Assembly (NCBI RefSeq): GCF_010731295.1 | Contig: NZ_AP022579.1 | Coordinates: 6,014,001 to 6,078,000 of the forward strand | Length of the DNA: 64,000 nt | Direction: 5' to 3' | DNA from: Mycolicibacterium boenickei | GTDB taxonomy: Bacteria > Actinomycetota > Actinomycetes > Mycobacteriales > Mycobacteriaceae | In this document: piece after piece, positions 16,172-25,406 of the stretch | Layout: each line of letters opens with the position of its first letter | Position numbering within the stretch: position 1 is the stretch's first letter | Translations under genes and position numbers: made by a program | Notes under the pieces: model-generated | The model's input: the letters and a program-made list of their open reading frames with translations, nothing else | The model's database searches: none | Told to the model about the DNA's origin: nothing

Positions 16172-17200
16172 TCACAAGTTGCTCAGTTGGTGGATGTATT
16201 CGGGGCTGCGGGTGTTGATGACCATGGTCGTCACGCCTGCGGCCTGCCAGACCTCGATCTGCTCGCGGACCTGGTCGTAGTCCCCCACGATCGCCGAATC
16301 CTCGACCAGTTCGTCCGGAATGACCTGGGCGGCGCGATGTTTGTCCTTGTTGCGCAGCAACGCGGTGACCTCGTCGACCACCTCGCCGTAGCCCATCCGT
16401 CGGTAGACGTCGGCGTGAAAGTTGGTGTCGCGGGCACCCATTCCGCCCAGGTACAAGGCCAGCCGCGGTTTCATGGCCGCACATGCGGCGGCGCGATCGT
16501 CGGTGATCACGACGTTGGCGGTCGCGCAGATCTCGAAATCCTCGCGGCGACGCCGGGCACCGGGACGGGCGAAGCCCTCGTCGAGCCAGGCGTTGTAGGT
16601 CTGGGCCATTCGCGGGGTGTAGAAGATCGGAAGCCATCCGTCGCAGATCTCGGCGGCCAGCGCGACGTTTTTGGGTCCCTCAGCGCCGAGCATGATGGGG
16701 ATGTCGTTCCGCAACGGATGGGTGATCGACTTCAGCGGTGTTCCCGCACGGGTGCTGCCCTGCCCTGTCAGGGGCAGTGGATAGTGCGGCCCACTGTGGG
16801 TTACCGGCTCTTGGCGGGCCCACACCTGCCGGACGATGTCGATGTATTCGCGGGTCCGCGCCAACGGTTTCGGGAAACGCTGTCCGTACCAGCCCTCGAC
16901 CACCTGCGGCCCGGATACGCCCAGGCCGAGGATGTGTCGTCCACCGCTGAGGTGGTCCAACGTCAGCGATGCCATCGCGCACGCTGTCGGTGTGCGGGCC
17001 GACAGTTGCGCCACCGACACCCCCAGGCGCATCCGATTGGTCTGCCGGCCCCACCAGGCCAACGGGGTGAAGGCATCCGAGCCCCACGCCTCGGCGGTGA
17101 ACACGGTGTCGAATCCGGCGTCTTCGGCTGCGGCAACCAGCTGTGCGTGGTTGGTGGGCGGTTGGGCATCCCAATAGCCAAGCTGCAGACCGAACTTCAC
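16172..17200 (-). CDS. LLM-class F420-dependent oxidoreductase (Rv3520c-like)
   Basis: A 342-residue luciferase-like protein starting MKFGLQLGYWDAQPPTNHAQ, with AAEDAGFDTVFTAEAWGSDA, RLGVSVAQLSARTPTACAM and LDHLSGGRHILGLGVSGPQV. It resembles the TIGR03559 group, to which M. tuberculosis Rv3520c belongs; that gene is in the sterol-catabolic KstR regulon. It probably uses F420 and reduces or oxidises a lipid-derived ketone, enone or alcohol; the substrate is unknown. It lies inside the minus-strand catabolic operon between the acyl-CoA dehydrogenase and the isomerase-type crotonase. Confidence 0.85.
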   Translation of the reverse strand: MKFGLQLGYWDAQPPTNHAQLVAAAEDAGFDTVFTAEAWGSDAFTPLAWWGRQTNRMRLGVSVAQLSARTPTACAMASLTLDHLSGGRHILGLGVSGPQVVEGWYGQRFPKPLARTREYIDIVRQVWARQEPVTHSGPHYPLPLTGQGSTRAGTPLKSITHPLRNDIPIMLGAEGPKNVALAAEICDGWLPIFYTPRMAQTYNAWLDEGFARPGARRRREDFEICATANVVITDDRAAACAAMKPRLALYLGGMGARDTNFHADVYRRMGYGEVVDEVTALLRNKDKHRAAQVIPDELVEDSAIVGDYDQVREQIEVWQAAGVTTMVINTRSPEYIHQLSNL

Positions 17201-17224
17201 GATTGTTCTGCTTGCTGTCCGGGG

Positions 17225-18361
17225 TCAGTACGATCGGGGCAGGTTGAGGCTGTGCTGCGCGACATAGTTCAAGATCATCTCTCTGCTGACCGGAGCGATC
17301 TGCAACAATCTGGCCAGACCCCATTGCGGGAGCAAGCCGTACTCGGCTGATATTCCATTTCCACCGTGTAGTTGGATCGCGTGATCGACGGCGCTGACCG
17401 CTGCCTCGGCGGCCACGTATTTAGCGATGTTGGATGCCTCTCCGGCGGGCAACCGGCGATCGAAGAGCCAGGCGGCGCGGCCGGTGGCGATGGCGGCCAG
17501 GTCGACGTCGATCTTGGCTTTGGCCAACGGATGTGAGATCGCCTGATAGGTGCCGATAGGTGGGCCCCACACCGACCGTTGGCGCGCGTAGTCGGCTCCT
17601 TTTTCGACCGCATGTCTGCCGATGCCCACGCACACCGCGGCTCCGGTGATGCGCTCTGGATTGAGTCCGTCGAAAACCTGGTTGAACCCTTCGTGTTCGA
17701 CACCCAGAAGCTGCGATGCGGGCACCCGGACGTCATCGAAGTGCAGCGTGTACTGCTTCTCTGGGAGGTTGATCCCCACCGGAAGTCGGTGTTTGACCAG
17801 ACCCGCTGTATCGGTAGGCACCACAAACAACGACAGCCGCTGTGGCGCACTACGCGCCACGACGACGATCGCGCCGGCTTCGTCGACTCCGGAGATGTAG
17901 TACTTGGTGCCGTTGAGCACATAGTCGCCGCCGTCGCGTACCGCGGTGGTGGCGATCTGTCGGGTGTTGGATCCGGCGTCGGGCTCGGTGATGGCGAACG
18001 CCATCTTGGTGTCGCCGGAGGCCATGCGCGGCAACCATTCCCGTTGCTGGCTGCTGGTGCCGTATCGGGTGAGAAGCTCACCCGATATGGCGCTGGACAC
18101 CAGCATGAGCAACAGGGGGCAGCCGTGAGCGGCGGTTTCCTCGCAGACGATGGCCAGTTCGGTCAGTCCCGCGCCGCCACCGCCGAATTCCTCGGGGAAG
18201 TTGATGCCGATGAATCCGTGTTGGGCCAGCTCCAGCCAGAGTTCGTCGGTGGGTTCGTGAGCGGTGGCTCGTTCGGCGAAGTAGGTGGGGCCGTATTTGT
18301 CGGTGATCGCGGCGACAGCGGTGCGCAGGTCGCGGTGTTCGCTGGATTCGGTGAAGTCCAT
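17225..18361 (-). CDS. Acyl-CoA dehydrogenase (candidate AtuD-like)
   Basis: A 378-residue FAD acyl-CoA dehydrogenase of normal length. It has the FAD-binding blocks MAFAITEPDAGSNTRQIATT and YVLNGTKYYISGVDEAG, the C-terminal helical domain with QRSVWGPPIGTYQAISHPLA, and AIQLHGGNGISAEYGL followed by RLLQIAPVSREMILNYVAQ. In this operon it lies directly downstream of atuA. In the Pseudomonas acyclic terpene pathway the corresponding step is citronellyl-CoA dehydrogenase (AtuD). Assignment to that substrate is by context only. Confidence 0.88.
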   Translation of the reverse strand: MDFTESSEHRDLRTAVAAITDKYGPTYFAERATAHEPTDELWLELAQHGFIGINFPEEFGGGGAGLTELAIVCEETAAHGCPLLLMLVSSAISGELLTRYGTSSQQREWLPRMASGDTKMAFAITEPDAGSNTRQIATTAVRDGGDYVLNGTKYYISGVDEAGAIVVVARSAPQRLSLFVVPTDTAGLVKHRLPVGINLPEKQYTLHFDDVRVPASQLLGVEHEGFNQVFDGLNPERITGAAVCVGIGRHAVEKGADYARQRSVWGPPIGTYQAISHPLAKAKIDVDLAAIATGRAAWLFDRRLPAGEASNIAKYVAAEAAVSAVDHAIQLHGGNGISAEYGLLPQWGLARLLQIAPVSREMILNYVAQHSLNLPRSY

Positions 18362-18376
18362 TCGCCCTGCGTTCTC

Positions 18377-20131
18377 CTAGATCAGCTTGTCCGGAACGTC
18401 GGTGTTGAGCGCCCGCAGGTACTCCCCCAGGCTTTTGGCCTGGGCATCGGGGCGGGTGCACGACGCGACACCGTCGCCGAGGAATCCGACGACCACGAAG
18501 TTCAGCGCCTTGAGGTTGGGGAACGCGTAGCGCCGGATGGTCAGCCCGTGGACCTCGGGCACGAGTTCGGCGAACTTCTGTGCGCTCAGGTGTTCATCCA
18601 GCCATTCCCAACGCTGGTCGGTGTCGGTCCAGATGCCGACGTTGGCGTTTCCGCCCTTGTCACCTGAGCGGGCCGCCACGATGCTGCCCAGCGGCCGGCG
18701 GGTGGTCGGCCCGAAATCTGAGCGGACCGGTGAGGGTGCGGGATCAGGCACATCGATCTCGGTCACCTCGGTCGGCGGGTCTATCGGCTCTCGTGTCCCG
18801 TCGGCGTGAACCACGGTGTGCAGCACTGCCGTTGCCGGGACCAGTGTCGGCCAGTAGACGCCGAATTCGCTGGCCGTGGTGGGTGGGGTGGTGGTGTAGA
18901 AGCCGGCGTATCCGGCCACGTACAGCTCGATGACCGCATTGGAGAATGCTCGGTCGACCTTGGTGCGGTCGCGGTCTTTGACGGTGACCCGCAGATGGGC
19001 GGTTGCCTGGGCCATGTTGGCCGGATCGGCAGTGTCATAGCGCAGCAATTGGATATCGACACCGTCGAATCGGTCTCGCCCGCCAAGGATCGTCATGAGT
19101 TCCTCGACGGCCCATTGGGCCTTCTCGTCGATGTCCAGGCCGGTCAGCGCCATGGTCATGGTGTTGCGGAAGCCACCGATGTAGTTCATGGCGACTTTGA
19201 GCGCCGGCGGTGGCGGCGTGCCGGTCGTGCCGCTGACCCGCACTCGGTTCTCACCGACCTGGGTGATCGAGCAGGTGTCGAAGTGGGCCACCACATCGGG
19301 GTTGGCGTAGGCAGGGGCGCCGACCTCGTAGAGCAGCTGGGCGGTGACGGTGCCCGGTGTGACCACGCCCCCGCTGCCGGGCGCCTTGGTGATGACGAAG
19401 CTGCCGTCGTGGCCCAGTTCGGCAATCGGTGAACCGGGGTAGCGCCGGTCGGTGACCTCCCGAATCTGGGAGTAGTTTCCGCCCGTAGCCTGTGGGCCGC
19501 ACTCGATGATGTGACCGGCTGCGACGGCACCGGCCAGCGCGTTGTAGTCGTTGCGTGCCCAACCGTGCCACCAGGCACCCACCCCGACCACCAGCGCCGC
19601 GTCGGTCACTCTGCCCGTGATCACAATGCCGGCGCCGCGAGTCAGGGCCGAGGCGATTCCCCAGCCGCCCAGGTAGGCGTTGGCCGAGACCGGTTCGACG
19701 TTCTTGTCGCGCAACCGGATACCGGTGTCGAGGTTGGCGAAGTCGATGCCTTGCTCCATCAGCTGCGGTAGCCGCGGCATCAGGTCGTCGCCCTCGACGT
19801 GGGCGACCGTGAGATCGACGTCGAGCTCAGTGAGCAGGTGGCGAACTCGTTGGGCCATTCCGGCGGGATTGAGCCCGCCCGCATTCACCACAACTTTGGT
19901 CCCGCGGCGCGCGCATTCGGCGGCCACGTCCCGGAATTGGGTGAGAAAAGTATGCGCGTAACCGGTGTCGGGATTCTTCTTGCGCGCCTTCCACAGGATC
20001 AGCATGGTGAGCTCGGCCAGGTAGTCGCCGGTGATCACGTCGACGTCGGCGGCGGCGACCAACTCCTGCATCGCCGAGTGCCGGTCCCCGTAGAACCCCG
20101 AGGCGTTGCCGATCCGAACCGCACGTTTCAT
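18377..20131 (-). CDS. atuA: Acyclic terpene utilization AtuA family protein (DUF1446)
   Basis: A 584-residue AtuA homologue. The N-terminal DUF1446 domain (about 1-370) begins MKRAVRIGNASGFYGDRHSA, with ITGDYLAELTMLILWKARKK and GGLNPAGMAQRVRHLLTELD. A C-terminal domain has RSGDKGGNANVGIWT and LNFVVVGFLGDGVASCTRPD, as in AtuA proteins. AtuA is required for citronellol/geraniol use in Pseudomonas, but its reaction is not firmly known. ATG 20131 overlaps the upstream TIGR03084 stop (ATGA). The neighbours (dehydrogenase, crotonases, carboxylase alpha and beta) match the Atu gene set, which supports acyclic isoprenoid catabolism. No HMG-CoA-lyase-like gene is present, so AtuA is a candidate for the cleavage step. 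Confidence 0.9.
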   Translation of the reverse strand: MKRAVRIGNASGFYGDRHSAMQELVAAADVDVITGDYLAELTMLILWKARKKNPDTGYAHTFLTQFRDVAAECARRGTKVVVNAGGLNPAGMAQRVRHLLTELDVDLTVAHVEGDDLMPRLPQLMEQGIDFANLDTGIRLRDKNVEPVSANAYLGGWGIASALTRGAGIVITGRVTDAALVVGVGAWWHGWARNDYNALAGAVAAGHIIECGPQATGGNYSQIREVTDRRYPGSPIAELGHDGSFVITKAPGSGGVVTPGTVTAQLLYEVGAPAYANPDVVAHFDTCSITQVGENRVRVSGTTGTPPPPALKVAMNYIGGFRNTMTMALTGLDIDEKAQWAVEELMTILGGRDRFDGVDIQLLRYDTADPANMAQATAHLRVTVKDRDRTKVDRAFSNAVIELYVAGYAGFYTTTPPTTASEFGVYWPTLVPATAVLHTVVHADGTREPIDPPTEVTEIDVPDPAPSPVRSDFGPTTRRPLGSIVAARSGDKGGNANVGIWTDTDQRWEWLDEHLSAQKFAELVPEVHGLTIRRYAFPNLKALNFVVVGFLGDGVASCTRPDAQAKSLGEYLRALNTDVPDKLI

Positions 20132-20922
20132 CGCTGCTGCACCTTCGGTTTGCGCTGGCTGGCTGCTCCGGCGAACGCTTGAGCGATCTCCATCCAGCCG
20201 GTGGCCACCGCACCGTTGACGGTCAGCCCGGTCTCGGTCCAGTGTTTGCGTTGGGTGACAGTGAGGACGAAATCTTGCGCGGCGCCCACGACCGTGTTGG
20301 CGGTGTCTTGTGGTCCCCAAGTCCACGTCTGGCCCTCGGCCGAATGCAGCTGCACGCCGACCGGCTCGCCAGGCACATCAAGACCGTTGAGGCGGTGTGA
20401 GAACGCGAACGTGGACACGCCGAGATGCGCGATGCTGCGCAGCCCGGGGGTGGCCGGGTGTTCGACACCGAGTGCTTCGTAGATGTCGTGTCCGTGCGCC
20501 CATGTCTCCATCAGCCGGGCGGTCGCCGAGGACGCCACGCTCATGTCGGGACCGAACCACGGCACACGGCGTTTGGGGTCGCTGTTGGCGAACAGGGTCA
20601 GCAGCTCCTGACGTGCCGCCGAAAACCAGCTCATCAGTGCCTCGGGGGCCAGGATGCGGTGTTGTTCGGCAATCCGGTCGGGAAAGTCCATCCCGCCGTC
20701 GATCAATTTGGCGGCCATCTGCGCGAAGTGATCCGGCGCGGTCAAGGCCAGTTTGGTGGCATCGTCGAAGAAGGCCAGGTGAGATACCTGATCTTGGATG
20801 CTCCAGCCCTGCGCTGGTGTCGCGCGACCCCAATACTCGAACGGCAAGTCCTGCAAACGATGTGTGAGCAGCTCAGATTCCACGTGCAGCGCTGCTAGCA
20901 GTCCGGGGTAGTCCAGGCTCAT
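20128..20922 (-). CDS. TIGR03084-family protein (DinB/maleylpyruvate-isomerase-like fold)
   Basis: 264 residues starting MSLDYPGLLAALHVESELLT. The N-terminal four-helix bundle has WSIQDQVSHLAFFDDATKLA and METWAHGHDIYEALG, with the spaced histidines of the DinB/mycothiol-dependent isomerase superfamily that bind a metal. The C-terminal domain contains FAFSHRLNGLDVPGEPVGVQ and GWMEIAQAFAG. The family recurs in actinobacterial lipid-catabolic clusters and its reaction is unknown. A thiol-dependent isomerase or a hydratase-like role is possible. It overlaps the upstream crotonase stop by one base (TGATG) and atuA by 4 nt. Confidence 0.8.
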   Translation of the reverse strand: MSLDYPGLLAALHVESELLTHRLQDLPFEYWGRATPAQGWSIQDQVSHLAFFDDATKLALTAPDHFAQMAAKLIDGGMDFPDRIAEQHRILAPEALMSWFSAARQELLTLFANSDPKRRVPWFGPDMSVASSATARLMETWAHGHDIYEALGVEHPATPGLRSIAHLGVSTFAFSHRLNGLDVPGEPVGVQLHSAEGQTWTWGPQDTANTVVGAAQDFVLTVTQRKHWTETGLTVNGAVATGWMEIAQAFAGAASQRKPKVQQR

Positions 20923-21680
20923 CAGCGTCCTTTCCACTGTGGGGAGCGCTTCTCCTTGAAGGCGGCCATTCCCTCTTGCGCGTCCTGGCTCAAATAGACG
21001 GGCTCCCAGATTGATTCGGCTAGTTCGAACGCCTCGCGCAGTGGATGCTGCGCAGTCAGTGTCGCGGTCTGCTTGCCCGCAGCCACCGACAGCGGCGCGT
21101 TCGCCGCGATCTGCTCGGCGAGTTCTTGCGCCGCCGCATGCAGGTCGGTGGGCTCTGCCAGCCGGTTGACCAGTCCGATCTCGTGGGCGCGCGCGGCCGA
21201 TATCGGCGCGCCGGTGAGCACCAGTTCCATGGCGATGCGGCGCGGAATCATCAGTGGCAGCGGCGCTGCCCATGGCGAACCGCGGCCTACCTTGACCTCG
21301 GTGATGGCAAACTTCGCCGTCGTCGAGGCCACACACAGGTCACACGTCTGTGCCAGCAGGAAACCGCCGGCGAAGGCGACGCCGTTGACCGCGGCGATGG
21401 TCGGCTTGTCCACGGCGATGTTGCGCCCGAACTGTGGCACGAAATCCACCGGCGGAACGGTGAGTTGTTCCTCCGACATCTCTTTGAGGTCGCCGCCGGC
21501 ACAGAATGCTTTGTCCCCGGCGCCGGTCAGGACCAGAACCTTGGCTTGCCGGTCGTCGTTGAATCTGCGTACCCCGTCGAATAACCCATCGCGGACTGCC
21601 TTGTTGAGGCTGTTGCGCGCCTCTGGACGGTTGATAGTCAGCCAAGCGATCCCGTTGCGGACCTCGTACTCAACGCTCAC
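20922..21680 (-). CDS. Enoyl-CoA hydratase family protein (candidate AtuE-like)
   Basis: A 252-residue crotonase, GTG start overlapping the carboxylase alpha stop (GTGA). It has AFCAGGDLKEMSEEQ and GVAFAGGFLLAQTCDLCVAS as oxyanion-hole segments. Both hydratase glutamates appear to be present: one in FAITEVKVGRG and one in RIAMELVLTG. That fits true hydration. In the Atu and Liu pathways a crotonase (AtuE, LiuC) hydrates the carboxylated glutaconyl-CoA product, and this gene sits directly after the carboxylase subunits, so the same job is inferred. Confidence 0.88.
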   Translation of the reverse strand: MSVEYEVRNGIAWLTINRPEARNSLNKAVRDGLFDGVRRFNDDRQAKVLVLTGAGDKAFCAGGDLKEMSEEQLTVPPVDFVPQFGRNIAVDKPTIAAVNGVAFAGGFLLAQTCDLCVASTTAKFAITEVKVGRGSPWAAPLPLMIPRRIAMELVLTGAPISAARAHEIGLVNRLAEPTDLHAAAQELAEQIAANAPLSVAAGKQTATLTAQHPLREAFELAESIWEPVYLSQDAQEGMAAFKEKRSPQWKGR

Positions 21681-23695
21681 GACGCGGCACCGTCATCGGG
21701 CCCGGAGACCACGGCCAGCACCTGCCCCGATTCCACCTGGTCCCCGGACTTGACGGCGATCGTTGCCACGAGGCCATCGGCTGGGGCGCGCACGGTGTGT
21801 TCCATCTTCATTGCCTCCAGCACCACGATGGCGGCGCCTAGGCGTACTTCGTCGCCTTCGCTGACCTCGACGCGCACCACCGCCCCTGGCATCGGGGCCA
21901 GCAGTGACCCGGTCTCCTGCATCGAGCTGGGGTCTGGGAATCGTGGAGTCTCGTGCAGTGCCGTCGATCCCAGCGCACTGTCGACGTAGTGAACGTCCCC
22001 GGACCGTGCCACCTGGTAGCGCCGTCGCACTCCGTCGATTTCGGCGTCAATCAAGTCTGGGGCCGCACTGAGTATCCGCACCTGGGGCTGCCAGTCGCCG
22101 ACGGTGACTTTGACGCCGTCACGCTCTACGCGGTAGTGCACCTCGACAATGTCTTCGCCGAGGCGGTACTGCACGATCTGATCCTGGCTGGGCAGATTGC
22201 GCCAGCCAGCGGGAAGACCGGGCACGACGGTTGTCTGCTGACGTCGCTGCGCCAGCGAGGCCAGCGCCGCGGCTACCGCGTGGGTGCCGGTTGCGGCCCG
22301 CTCCGCCACGATCAGGGCGGCGGGATCGTGGCGCTGCAGGTAGCCGGTGTCGATCGCGCCGGCGCGGAATTCGGCCTCGCGCAGGATTCCCACCAGCAGA
22401 TCACGGTTGGTGGTGACACCGTGGATGCGGGTCTCGCGCAGCGCCCGCGCCACCCGTCGGCAGGCTTCGTCTCGCGTCTGGCCGTAGCCGATGACTTTGG
22501 CCAGCATCGGGTCGTAGAACGTGCTGACTGTCGACCCGGAGCTGAATCCGGCATCGACCCGCACGCCGGGCAGATCGGGGAACTCCAGGGTGTGCAATGT
22601 TCCCGATGCCGGAATGAAGCCGGCGGCAACGTCTTCGGCGTAGAGCCGGACCTCGACCGCGTGGCCGTCGGGGCGGGTGTGCAGCATCTGAGCCGGCAAC
22701 GGTTGCCCGGCGGCGACCAGCAACTGCGCGCGTACCAGGTCGATTCCGGTGACCAGCTCGGTCACCGGGTGTTCGACCTGAAGCCGGGTGTTGACTTCGA
22801 GGAAATAGAAGGAGCCGTCGGGTGCCATCACGAACTCGACGGTGCCGGCCCCCTCGTAGGCCAATGCTTTACCCGCGGCCACCGCGGCGCGCCCCAGTTC
22901 TTCGCGCAGCGACGGGTCGACTGCCGTCGAAGGTGCCTCTTCGATGATCTTCTGATAGCGACGCTGAATGGAACATTCGCGTTCACCCAGGTGCACGACC
23001 GTGCCGTGGCTGTCGCCGAAGATCTGGACCTCGATGTGTCGGGGTGATTCGACGAACTTCTCCAGGAACACGGTTCCGTTGCCGAACGCCGACGCCGCTT
23101 CTCGCCGTGCGCCGGTGACCGCTTCCAGCAGTTCGTTCTCGTCGGTGACGATCCGCATTCCGCGGCCACCGCCGCCGAAGGCGGCTTTGACCAGTATCGG
23201 GAAGCCGATTTGGGTTGCGGCGTTGCGCAGGTTGTCGGGGTCGGCGTCCTGTTCGGCATCCACGGTGACCCCGGGCAGCACCGGTACGCCGGCTGCGGCC
23301 ATCATGTCTTTGGCGGCGATCTTGGATCCCATCGAGGCGATCGCTTCGGGGCTGGGACCGACGAAGATCACGTTCGCATCGGCGCAGGCTTTGGCGAATT
23401 CGGCGTTCTCAGAAAGAAATCCGTAGCCTGGGTGGATCGCGTCGGCGCCAGTGGCGGCGGCGGCAGCCAAAACCAGGTCGCCGCGCAGGTAGGTATCGGC
23501 CGGCGCGGTGCCGGGTAGGTGCACCGACTGGTCGGCCTGGGCGACGTAGGGGGCGAACCGGTCGGCATCGGAGTAGATCGCGACGGTGGCGATGTCCATT
23601 TCGCGGGCGGTGCGAATGATCCTTGAGGCGATCTCGCCGCGGTTGGCGATGAGCAGCTTGCCGATGGGCTGATGAGTGGTGGTCACGTTCCTCAC
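21677..23695 (-). CDS. Acyl-CoA carboxylase alpha subunit (biotin carboxylase + BCCP)
   Basis: 672 residues. The biotin carboxylase domain spans about 10-455 (GKLLIANRGEIASRIIRTAR; ATP-grasp GGGGRGMRIV; EVNTRLQVEHPVTELVTGID), followed by the BT linker domain and a C-terminal biotinyl domain with EAMKMEH, biotin on about Lys630. It carboxylates biotin with bicarbonate and ATP, then hands CO2 to the beta subunit. The alpha-beta pair next to atuA is the arrangement of geranyl-CoA carboxylase (AtuF/AtuC); methylcrotonyl-CoA carboxylase is the alternative. GTG 23695 overlaps the beta stop (GTGA). Confidence 0.92.
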   Translation of the reverse strand: MRNVTTTHQPIGKLLIANRGEIASRIIRTAREMDIATVAIYSDADRFAPYVAQADQSVHLPGTAPADTYLRGDLVLAAAAATGADAIHPGYGFLSENAEFAKACADANVIFVGPSPEAIASMGSKIAAKDMMAAAGVPVLPGVTVDAEQDADPDNLRNAATQIGFPILVKAAFGGGGRGMRIVTDENELLEAVTGARREAASAFGNGTVFLEKFVESPRHIEVQIFGDSHGTVVHLGERECSIQRRYQKIIEEAPSTAVDPSLREELGRAAVAAGKALAYEGAGTVEFVMAPDGSFYFLEVNTRLQVEHPVTELVTGIDLVRAQLLVAAGQPLPAQMLHTRPDGHAVEVRLYAEDVAAGFIPASGTLHTLEFPDLPGVRVDAGFSSGSTVSTFYDPMLAKVIGYGQTRDEACRRVARALRETRIHGVTTNRDLLVGILREAEFRAGAIDTGYLQRHDPAALIVAERAATGTHAVAAALASLAQRRQQTTVVPGLPAGWRNLPSQDQIVQYRLGEDIVEVHYRVERDGVKVTVGDWQPQVRILSAAPDLIDAEIDGVRRRYQVARSGDVHYVDSALGSTALHETPRFPDPSSMQETGSLLAPMPGAVVRVEVSEGDEVRLGAAIVVLEAMKMEHTVRAPADGLVATIAVKSGDQVESGQVLAVVSGPDDGAAS

Positions 23696-25290
23696 ATCCT
23701 GAATACGCCGAAGCCGCGGCGTCCGGAAATCACGTTGGAATGTGCTGCGGACAGGGCCATTCCGAGCACTGAGCGGGTGTCGCGTGGGTCGATCACCCCG
23801 TCGTCGTAGATGCGGGCGGAGATGAAGAAGGCGTGCGATTCGCGCTCGATCTGCTCTTCGATCTCTGCGGTGCGCTTCGCGTCGGTCTCCAGGTCGAATT
23901 CGCGGCCGGCGGCCTGGGCGGCGGCCTTGCCCACGATGGACAGCACACCTGCGAGTTGCTGGGCGCCCATGACGGCGAGTTTGGCGTTGACCCAGGTGAA
24001 CATGAACCTGGGGTCGTAGGCCCGGCCGGACATCCCGTAGTTCCCGGCGCCGAAGGATCCGCCCATGTTGATGGTGATGTGCGGGACGGTGCTGTTGGTG
24101 ACGGCGTTGATCATCTTGGCGCCGTCTTTGATGATGCCGCCCTGCTCGTACTCGGTGCCGACCATAAAGCCGGTCACGTTCTGCAGGAAGATCAAGGGTG
24201 TGTCGGTCTGGTTGGCCAGCAGAATGAATTCTGTTGCCTTCTTTGATTCTTCGCTGAACAGGACACCTCGGGTGTTGGCCAGGATGCCGACGGGGAAACC
24301 GTGGATCGATGCCCATCCGGTGGCCAGGCTGGTCCCCCACCGGGGCTTGTACTCGGAGAAGCGGCTGCCGTCGACGATGCGGGCGATCACCTCTCGGGGG
24401 TCGAACGGGACGCGGGAGTCGCCCGAGGCGATCCCGAGAAGTTCGTCGCTGTCATAGAGCGGATCATCGGCCGCAGTGCTCGGTCCCGGTCCCAGCTTGC
24501 GCCAGTTCAGGTGCGCGACGATATCGCGGCCGATGCGGATAGCGTCGACCTCGTCGACGGCGAAGTAGTCACCGAGTCCCGAGACCCGGGTGTGCATGTC
24601 TGCCCCGCCCAAGGATTCGTCGTCGGCGTCCTCACCGGTTGCCATCTTGACCAGCGGCGGGCCGCCGAGGAATACCTTGGCCTGCTTGTCCACCAGCACC
24701 GCGTAGTCGCACATGCCCGGCACGTAGGCGCCACCGGCGGTGGAGTTTCCGAACACCATGGCGACGCTAGGAATGCCCATCGACGACAGTTCGGTGAGGT
24801 CCCGGAAAATTCGGCCCGCGTGCACAAACAACTCGGACTGGGTGGGCAGATCAGCACCGCCGGACTCCACCAGGTACAGCACGGGAAGCCGGTTGACTTT
24901 CGCGATCTCCAACGCGCGCAGGTTTTTGCGCAGTGTGTACGGGTTCATGGTGCCGCCACGGACGGTGGGGTCGTGGGCGATGATCATGCATTCGGCACCG
25001 CTGACGACCCCCACGCCGGTGACGATTGCAGCGCCCACGTTGAACTGGGTGCCCCACGCCGCCAGCGATGACAGTTCCAGGAACGGCGCGTCACGGTCGA
25101 GAAGCAATTCGATGCGTTCACGGGCCAGCAGTCGGCCGCGATCGTGGTGGCGTTTGACGTAGCGCTCACCGCCGCCGGCGGCCACAGCTTGGAGTTGCTC
25201 GTTGAGCGCTGCGACCGCTGCCGACTGCACTTCGTAATTGCTGACAAAGGTGTCGGAGTCGGTGTCAATCTCCGATGACAGGGCTGGCAT
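23692..25290 (-). CDS. Acyl-CoA carboxylase beta subunit (carboxyltransferase, AtuC/MCC-like)
   Basis: 532 residues from ATG 25290 (AAGGA ribosome site). Two crotonase-fold halves carry the oxyanion blocks STAGGAYVPGMCDYAV and GGSFGAGNYGMSGRAYDPRF. It belongs to the methylcrotonyl/geranyl-CoA carboxylase beta group. The residue before GRIF is Ala158 (FVHAGRIF); 3-methylcrotonyl enzymes have Phe and geranyl enzymes Gly at what appears to be this place, so a substrate longer than methylcrotonyl-CoA is suggested. The first gene of the minus-strand operon, with a palindrome 18 bp upstream of its start. Confidence 0.92.
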   Translation of the reverse strand: MPALSSEIDTDSDTFVSNYEVQSAAVAALNEQLQAVAAGGGERYVKRHHDRGRLLARERIELLLDRDAPFLELSSLAAWGTQFNVGAAIVTGVGVVSGAECMIIAHDPTVRGGTMNPYTLRKNLRALEIAKVNRLPVLYLVESGGADLPTQSELFVHAGRIFRDLTELSSMGIPSVAMVFGNSTAGGAYVPGMCDYAVLVDKQAKVFLGGPPLVKMATGEDADDESLGGADMHTRVSGLGDYFAVDEVDAIRIGRDIVAHLNWRKLGPGPSTAADDPLYDSDELLGIASGDSRVPFDPREVIARIVDGSRFSEYKPRWGTSLATGWASIHGFPVGILANTRGVLFSEESKKATEFILLANQTDTPLIFLQNVTGFMVGTEYEQGGIIKDGAKMINAVTNSTVPHITINMGGSFGAGNYGMSGRAYDPRFMFTWVNAKLAVMGAQQLAGVLSIVGKAAAQAAGREFDLETDAKRTAEIEEQIERESHAFFISARIYDDGVIDPRDTRSVLGMALSAAHSNVISGRRGFGVFRM

Positions 25291-25307
25291 CGATGTCCTT
25301 AACGTTG

Positions 25308-25329
25308 TTAGTGAATGCCAATACACTAA
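25308..25329. promoter_or_regulatory. 22-bp palindrome at the carboxylase operon start
   Basis: TTAGTGAAT-N4-ATACACTAA, an imperfect dyad whose near edge lies 18 bp from ATG 25290. A close relative lies at 26376-26397, at the same distance from its gene. Position near the expected transcription start suggests a repressor operator. A C5 element (CCCCCAATAGG) follows at about 25370, 80 bp upstream of the start. Confidence 0.55.
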
Positions 25330-25406
25330 GTGCGTTGGCGCTGATCACAATGGGGATGCCGGCGAAACACCCCCAATAGGTGACAAAGGCCGTTCGAACG
25401 GGGCAT

